Shown: piece by piece, positions 63,928-64,000 of the stretch
Numbering within the stretch: the stretch's first letter is position 1
Layout of the letters: each line of letters opens with the position of its first letter
Assembly: GCF_030382115.1 (NCBI RefSeq)
Contig: NZ_JAUDRJ010000003.1
Span: 703,495 to 767,494, forward strand
Origin: Nostoc sp. GT001
Lineage (GTDB): Bacteria > Cyanobacteriota > Cyanobacteriia > Cyanobacteriales > Nostocaceae
Direction of reading: 5' to 3'
Length of the DNA: 64,000 nucleotides
Notes under the pieces: model-generated
What the model was told of the DNA's origin: nothing
Database searches by the model: none
The model's input: only the letters and a program-made list of their open reading frames with translations
Position numbers and translations under genes: made by a program

Positions 63928-63954
63928 TAGGACAACTTGCTAGTAGTTGTCCTA
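63928..63954. terminator. Hairpin after the radical SAM gene
   Basis: Perfect 10-base arms TAGGACAACT/AGTTGTCCTA with a 7-base loop lie 6 bases beyond the stop. No T-run follows, so it may act as a 3' end stabiliser. Confidence 0.45.
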
Positions 63955-64000
63955 AGATGGCAGCTCACAGGAATTGATTTTTAGCAAGGTTGCGTTAGAA

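Overview
The window reads as chromosome of a filamentous, Nostoc/Anabaena-like cyanobacterium. It carries photosynthesis genes (psaE, psb28, ndhO), many copies of the cyanobacterial octamer GCGATCGC (HIP1) in genes and spacers, heptamer STRR-type tandem repeats (gttagga units), dispersed palindromes, and families typical of this group (NB-ARC proteins with the Nostoc-type N-terminal domain, DICT, Uma2, Nif11-like, DUF1830, DUF3134 and DUF4079 proteins). G+C looks moderate, about 40%. No rRNA gene, complete tRNA, CRISPR array or intact insertion sequence was seen.

Layout. 0.1-21 kb is mainly housekeeping: rlmN, a MIF-like tautomerase, cobM, lgt, coaD overlapping a coiled-coil gene, a tldE/tldD pair, cysS, a His-rich CobW-type GTPase, an Rpn-type nuclease, dtd, psb28, moaB, an ethylene-receptor-like diguanylate cyclase, mraY, a DUF3134 gene, a PAP/fibrillin gene, psaE, mutM, ndhO and mdh. 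21-30 kb is accessory: a tandem-repeat protein, a lipoprotein, a three-gene operon (possible winged-helix protein, P-loop ATPase, PD-(D/E)XK nuclease), a tandem Nif11-like protein, then pgi and a toxin-antitoxin pair. 30-38 kb holds a LivM/LivG-type amino-acid transporter pair, two Uma2 genes around a PstS-like lipoprotein plus histidine kinase, and an ArsR-DUF2087 regulator with a perfect palindromic operator. 37.6-45 kb holds hemA, glpX, a DUF981 protein, grxC, tadA, a plsC-like gene and the bolA-grxD pair. 45-50 kb has a response regulator behind a canonical NtcA-type promoter, an ABC ATPase, and two adjacent membrane-protein genes each broken at the same ACC-TAG-T site. 50-64 kb has two cobalamin-binding-type radical SAM proteins, a secreted Cys peptide, a decayed NB-ARC gene, a DICT plus degenerate HD-GYP protein overlapping a pentapeptide-repeat gene, a CPBP protease, clpS, a dapL remnant and a STAS protein.

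How it fits together. The anabolic core feeds tetrapyrrole (hemA, cobM), peptidoglycan (mraY), lipoprotein (lgt), CoA (coaD), lipid (plsC-like) and carbon (glpX, pgi, mdh) metabolism of a phototroph. Best candidates for new biology are the ATPase-nuclease operon at 22.4-26.7 kb, the paired ACC-TAG-T frame breaks at 48.17 and 49.01 kb (each exactly repaired by a +1 shift), the Cu-site diguanylate cyclase with Asp changed to His, and the NtcA-controlled response regulator. Several genes (NB-ARC, dapL, a small gene at 56.65 kb) are visibly decaying. All functional calls come from reading motifs by eye; no database search was run.
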